From SXNM01 sp964586155 (GTDB lineage Bacteria > Myxococcota_A > UBA9042), in the NCBI GenBank assembly GCA_964586155.1, contig CAZPHC010000015.1, positions 1 to 64,000 on the forward strand: a stretch of DNA of 64,000 nt, given 5' to 3'. Under the pieces are notes generated by a model. It saw only the letters and a list, made by a program, of their open reading frames with translations. It ran no database searches and was not told the origin of the DNA. The position numbers and the translations under genes are program-made. Shown one piece after another: positions 60,960 through 64,000 of this stretch. Position 1 is the first letter of the stretch. The number at the start of each line of letters is the position of its first letter.

Positions 60960-62147
60960 TCAGGCCGGGTCGCGCTGCGACGGCGCGGGCGCCGGCAGCA
61001 TCGGTCGCGCCAGGATCGCGGCCACGAGCGCCACGGCGGCGGCGACGACGAAGATCGACCGGCTGCCGAAGCGCGGCAGCAGCTGCGACGCCGCAGCCAT
61101 CGCGAGCAGCGGCCCGAGACCGGCGCTGGTCGCGAGCAGCGCGCCCGTCGCCCCGGCCCGTCGCATCGGCGGCGCGCGCTCGGCGATCAGGGCGATGGCC
61201 GCGACCCAGAAGGCGCCGAACGAGACGCCGTGCAGCACCTGGACCGCAGCCGCCAGCATCGGCTCGGTCGCGACCGCCGTCACGGTCCAGCGCAGCGTTC
61301 CGGCCGCCGCGGCGATCAAGATCGTCCGGCGTGGCCCGATGCGGCCGAGCCAGAGGCCCGAGCTGGCCATCAACGCCACCTCGAGCGCGACGCCGACGCC
61401 GATGGCCGCAGCCGCCAGCTGCGGCGTGCCGCCCAGCGACTCGAAGTGCACCACGAACAGGAAGTCGTACATCGCGGTCGAGAAGCCGATCAGCGTCGCG
61501 AGGACCCACAGCCCGCCCAGGCGCAGCTGGCTGGTGCCGTCGAAGCGCACACGCAGCGCCGCGGCCGCGTCGGGAGGTGGCGCCGGCAGGACGAAGACCA
61601 GGGCGCCGCAGCCCGCCAGGCAGAGACCGGCGAGGATGCGCGGCGCAGCGCCGTCGCTGGCGATCCACGCGCCGGCGATCTGGACCATGACGATGAACGA
61701 GACCGAGCCCCAGGCGCGGATCTTGCCGTAGTCGCGCTGCTGCGGGCCGAGCAGGTCGACGACCAACGCGTCGACCAGGGGGAAGAGCGGCGCCCGCAGC
61801 AGCGCCAGCGCCCCGAGCGCCACGGCGACCGCGACCGGCCCGTGGGCCAACGCCAGCGCCACGGCAGCCACGCCCGAGCCGACGGCCGTCCAGCGCAACA
61901 GGCTACCGAGCTTGCCCGTCCGGTCGGCGACGGCGCCGAACACCGGGCCCGCGACGAGCACGCCGAGCGGGAAGGCCATCAGCAGCATCGCGACGGTGTC
62001 ACCCGCCAACCCTTCGCGGTGCAGCGACGACGCCAACAGCGGATGCAGCGCGCCGAGCGAGCCGATCGCGAGCGCGTACCACAGCGAGAGCAGGGCCTGC
62101 AGGCGGGCGTTCAGAGGCCGATCTCCGTGCTGACGCCAGCGCCCCAC
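60960..62147 (-). CDS. MFS transporter
   Basis: A 395-aa membrane protein with 12 predicted helices. The conserved loop 2-3 motif appears as GAVADRTGKLGSL, and GPQQRDYGKIRAWGSVSF fits the nucleoside/LacY-like MFS_1 group. The GTG start at 62147, supported by AAGG, gives a 37-base overlap with the upstream gene; the in-frame region before the first helix has no better start. Substrate unknown. Confidence 0.8.
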   Translation of the reverse strand: MGRWRQHGDRPLNARLQALLSLWYALAIGSLGALHPLLASSLHREGLAGDTVAMLLMAFPLGVLVAGPVFGAVADRTGKLGSLLRWTAVGSGVAAVALALAHGPVAVAVALGALALLRAPLFPLVDALVVDLLGPQQRDYGKIRAWGSVSFIVMVQIAGAWIASDGAAPRILAGLCLAGCGALVFVLPAPPPDAAAALRVRFDGTSQLRLGGLWVLATLIGFSTAMYDFLFVVHFESLGGTPQLAAAAIGVGVALEVALMASSGLWLGRIGPRRTILIAAAAGTLRWTVTAVATEPMLAAAVQVLHGVSFGAFWVAAIALIAERAPPMRRAGATGALLATSAGLGPLLAMAAASQLLPRFGSRSIFVVAAAVALVAAILARPMLPAPAPSQRDPA

Positions 62148-63454
62148 CAGCTCGCCTTGGGCACGGCGATGCCGCTGACGGGCGTCGCCTTGCCGGTCTG
62201 GATGTCGATCGTGACCACGCTGCCCGACGACGAGAAGCCATAGGCCGCGCCGTCGAGCCAGGCGACGCCCCAGAGGCCACTGACGCCGGTGGCGCCGACC
62301 TCGGCCAGGACCTTGCCGGTCTTGGGGTCGACCGCGACGAGCAGGTCCGAGGAGGCCCCAGACTTGGTCACGGTCGCGAAGGTGCCGACACCCTTGACGC
62401 TGAACGCGTCGCCGGAGCTGCCGTAGCCACCATAGGCGCCGAGCTTGACGATCTTCGGCGGGCTGGCGTTGAACTGCACGTGGTGCCAGCCGCCGTCGTT
62501 GGCGATGCCGATCAACGCGTCCTGGTCGGGGTAGATCGTGCCGGCGTGGACGAAGGTCATGCCGTTGAAGCTCGACGGCAGCGACATGATCCAGGTGCAC
62601 TTGGCGTCGCTCGTCTTGCAGACGAAGAGGTCGCCGAACGTGATGGCGTAGAGCGTGTCCTTGCGATCGATCGCGATGTCGGTGACCGAGCCGGCGCTCT
62701 TGTTGAACGTGAACGCGCCGACCTTGACGAACGACTTCGACTTGAGCTCGAGCCGGTACAACTCGCTGCTGGTGTGGGCGAAGATGGTGCCCGTCGCGAC
62801 GCAGGCGCCCTTGTAGCAGACGGCCTTGCTGCCGCATGCGAGATCGTCGGGCTGCAGCGTCGTGACGCAGCCCTTGGTCGGATCGCAGCTGTCGGCGGTG
62901 CATTCGTTGCCGTCGTCGCAGATGACGATCTTGCCGCTGCAGCTGGCGTTGGCGCAGGCGTCGTCGGTGGTGCACAGGCTGCCGTCGTCGCAGGGCGTGG
63001 TGAGGTCCTCGAAGACGCAGCCCTTGGCCGGTTCGCAGCTGGCGAGGCTACAGTCATTGCCGGTGCAGACGCGCGGCGGTCCCGCGACGCAGACGCCGCC
63101 CTTGCAGCTGTCGTTGACGGTGCAGGCGTCGCCGTCGTCGCAGGGCTGGCCCTCGGGGCATCCGGCATCGGCGGCGGCGTCGCTGGTGACGTCGGCCGAC
63201 GCGGTGTCCGACGCGGTGTCCGACGCGGTGTCCGACGCAACATCCGCGGCGTCGCTGTCGAGGCCGTCGGTCTGGGCCGTGGCCGTGTCGGCGCCGACCT
63301 CGGCATCGCTCGACGAGGCCGTCGCGTCGGCCCCCGGCAGCAGGATCGCCGTGGTGCCTTCGCTCGCTTCGCCGCAGCCGGACGCCAAGGCCGCGAGCGC
63401 CACCAGCGCTGCCGCCAACGGCTCCAACCACGACGGCGATGGGCGCTCAATCAA
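62111..63454 (-). CDS. Cys-rich lipoprotein related to the giant RCC1 protein
   Basis: A 447-aa lipoprotein. The start is probably TTG 63454, overlapping the previous stop by 8 bases. Signal ALVALAALASGC, then a Ser/Asp/Thr spacer with a 12-base tandem repeat (SDTA units). Residues 95-215 hold CDDGDACTVNDSC-type modules like those of the giant protein. The C-terminal half is beta-propeller-like (ELYRLELKSKSF, DIAIDRKDTLYAITFGDL, LLVAVDPKTGKVL). It may be a surface sensor. The MFS gene overlaps its 3' end. Confidence 0.75.
   Translation of the reverse strand: MIERPSPSWLEPLAAALVALAALASGCGEASEGTTAILLPGADATASSSDAEVGADTATAQTDGLDSDAADVASDTASDTASDTASADVTSDAAADAGCPEGQPCDDGDACTVNDSCKGGVCVAGPPRVCTGNDCSLASCEPAKGCVFEDLTTPCDDGSLCTTDDACANASCSGKIVICDDGNECTADSCDPTKGCVTTLQPDDLACGSKAVCYKGACVATGTIFAHTSSELYRLELKSKSFVKVGAFTFNKSAGSVTDIAIDRKDTLYAITFGDLFVCKTSDAKCTWIMSLPSSFNGMTFVHAGTIYPDQDALIGIANDGGWHHVQFNASPPKIVKLGAYGGYGSSGDAFSVKGVGTFATVTKSGASSDLLVAVDPKTGKVLAEVGATGVSGLWGVAWLDGAAYGFSSSGSVVTIDIQTGKATPVSGIAVPKASWWGAGVSTEIGL
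63189..63239 (-). repeat. 12-bp tandem repeat (SDTA)
   Basis: About four copies of a gacgcggtgtcc-type unit in the spacer of the lipoprotein at 62111-63454, encoding S-D-T-A. A disordered linker that may vary in length. Confidence 0.75.
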
Positions 63455-64000
63455 GCAACGACTCCAACAACTCGGTCGCGTCCATGCCGCCGAGCACGGT
63501 CCTGGCGCTCTCGTGGTCGCCCGCGAGGCCATGTGCCAGCACCAACATCAGCGGGCCGACCGGCAGCATGGGCGCCAGCGTCACCCCGCGCTGCAACGGT
63601 CCCGTGGCCTCGGCGGGTCGACCGGCCAGCAGCAGCGCCCAGCCCAGCCGCAGCCAGCGCCGCGCGTCCTCGGGCCGCTCGACGGTCGCCGCGCGCAGCG
63701 TCTCGATCGCGGCGTCGGTTCGCGCCAGCGCAGCTTCGCTCGGCAGCTTGGCCGGCGGCACGCCGTCGGCGACGAACGCGAGCATGGCCTTGGCGTCGGC
63801 GGGAGCCGCCTGGCCGAAGCGCAGCAAGATGCCCGGCCGTCCGCCGGGACGCCCCGGCAGCACGCGATCGACGACGCACGACATGGCGAGCTCGCCGTCA
63901 GTGGCGTGATGCACCAGGACCAACGCGACCTTCTCGCCCTCGCGCAGCTCGATGTCCGGGCGCAAGAACAGGTCGCAGGACTGCAATCGACGGTCGACCA
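63447..64000 (-). CDS. PilZ-like / TPR protein, partial at window edge
   Basis: The reading frame is open to the window end, so the N-terminus is missing. The visible start (LFLRPDIELREGEKVALVLVHHATDGELAMSCVV, then LLRF) fits the end of a PilZ-type c-di-GMP-binding domain, though no R-x3-R arm is in view. Residues further on are TPR-like helices (RWLRLGWALLLAGRPAEATGPL). It ends LLESLLD. It may link c-di-GMP to the downstream lipoprotein and MFS genes, with which it overlaps. Confidence 0.6.
   Translation of the reverse strand, partial: VDRRLQSCDLFLRPDIELREGEKVALVLVHHATDGELAMSCVVDRVLPGRPGGRPGILLRFGQAAPADAKAMLAFVADGVPPAKLPSEAALARTDAAIETLRAATVERPEDARRWLRLGWALLLAGRPAEATGPLQRGVTLAPMLPVGPLMLVLAHGLAGDHESARTVLGGMDATELLESLLD

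Noticed and set aside
1..64000. rRNA or tRNA genes and a prophage
   Set aside because: No rRNA-like stretch, no tRNA-like cloverleaf, and no capsid, portal or terminase genes were seen. The only mobile trace is the IS66 remnant.

Overview
The window is about 64 kb of high-GC bacterial DNA. A sampled 60-base line at 14281 has 42/60 G+C, while one at 6781 has 29/60. Gene content points to a myxobacterium-like (Myxococcota / former Deltaproteobacteria) genome. The signs are MopE-type Cys/Asp metal-binding repeats, very large RCC1-repeat lipoproteins, paired TPR proteins resembling gliding-machinery GltD/GltE, a TonB-C domain fused to a TonB-dependent receptor, and many lipoproteins. That assignment is inferred from families only. 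No rRNA or tRNA gene was seen. There is one 100-N assembly gap at 16784-16883.

Left accessory region (1-10.2 kb, all minus strand except an IS66 transposase remnant at the edge). The right half, 10189 to 5883, is a tightly coupled operon: a PKD protein, a nucleotidyltransferase-fold protein, a small protein with the motif LYDE, and a secreted 484-aa protein. Next come two cassettes, each pairing a small protein with a paralogous partner. The small proteins share an N-terminus (S-x-EYP start, Pro-Gln repeats, a YDYL motif and an EPEEEEW motif) but have unrelated Cys-rich C-termini. The partners look like immunity proteins. A glycosyltransferase, an FkbM methyltransferase and a Cys-rich lipoprotein sit between the cassettes. 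Truncated copies of the glycosyltransferase start and the methyltransferase end flank the block. This is the best candidate for an undescribed system.

Middle (10.3-34.6 kb). An acylphosphatase / DUF6929-like / DUF4407 operon is followed on the plus strand by a MopE-like lipoprotein and a His-Asn-Gly repeat protein interrupted by the gap. Then come a TonB-dependent receptor and an ABC exporter of two FtsX-fold permeases and an ATPase. On the minus strand are a DUF350 membrane protein with a possible DUF4178-like partner, two large TPR proteins, and a cell-division set ftsE-ftsX-envC.

Right part (34.9-64 kb). An outer-membrane barrel with a structured leader, a PpiC-type foldase and an alanine symporter lie on the plus strand. 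Aldo/keto reductase, rpe, a lamin-tail lipoprotein and a methyltransferase lipoprotein lie on the minus strand. A membrane-tethered HTH-TPR protein with an SDPK-repeat tail and a DUF6884-like gene follow. Next is a run of envelope genes: a VKOR-thioredoxin fusion, an OmpA-like protein, a TlpA-like lipoprotein, a LolA-like protein, a second ABC cassette paralogous to the first, and an outer-membrane barrel. The window ends with a 2353-aa Cys-rich/RCC1 lipoprotein, an MFS transporter, a related Cys-rich lipoprotein and a partial PilZ-TPR protein, all on the minus strand.
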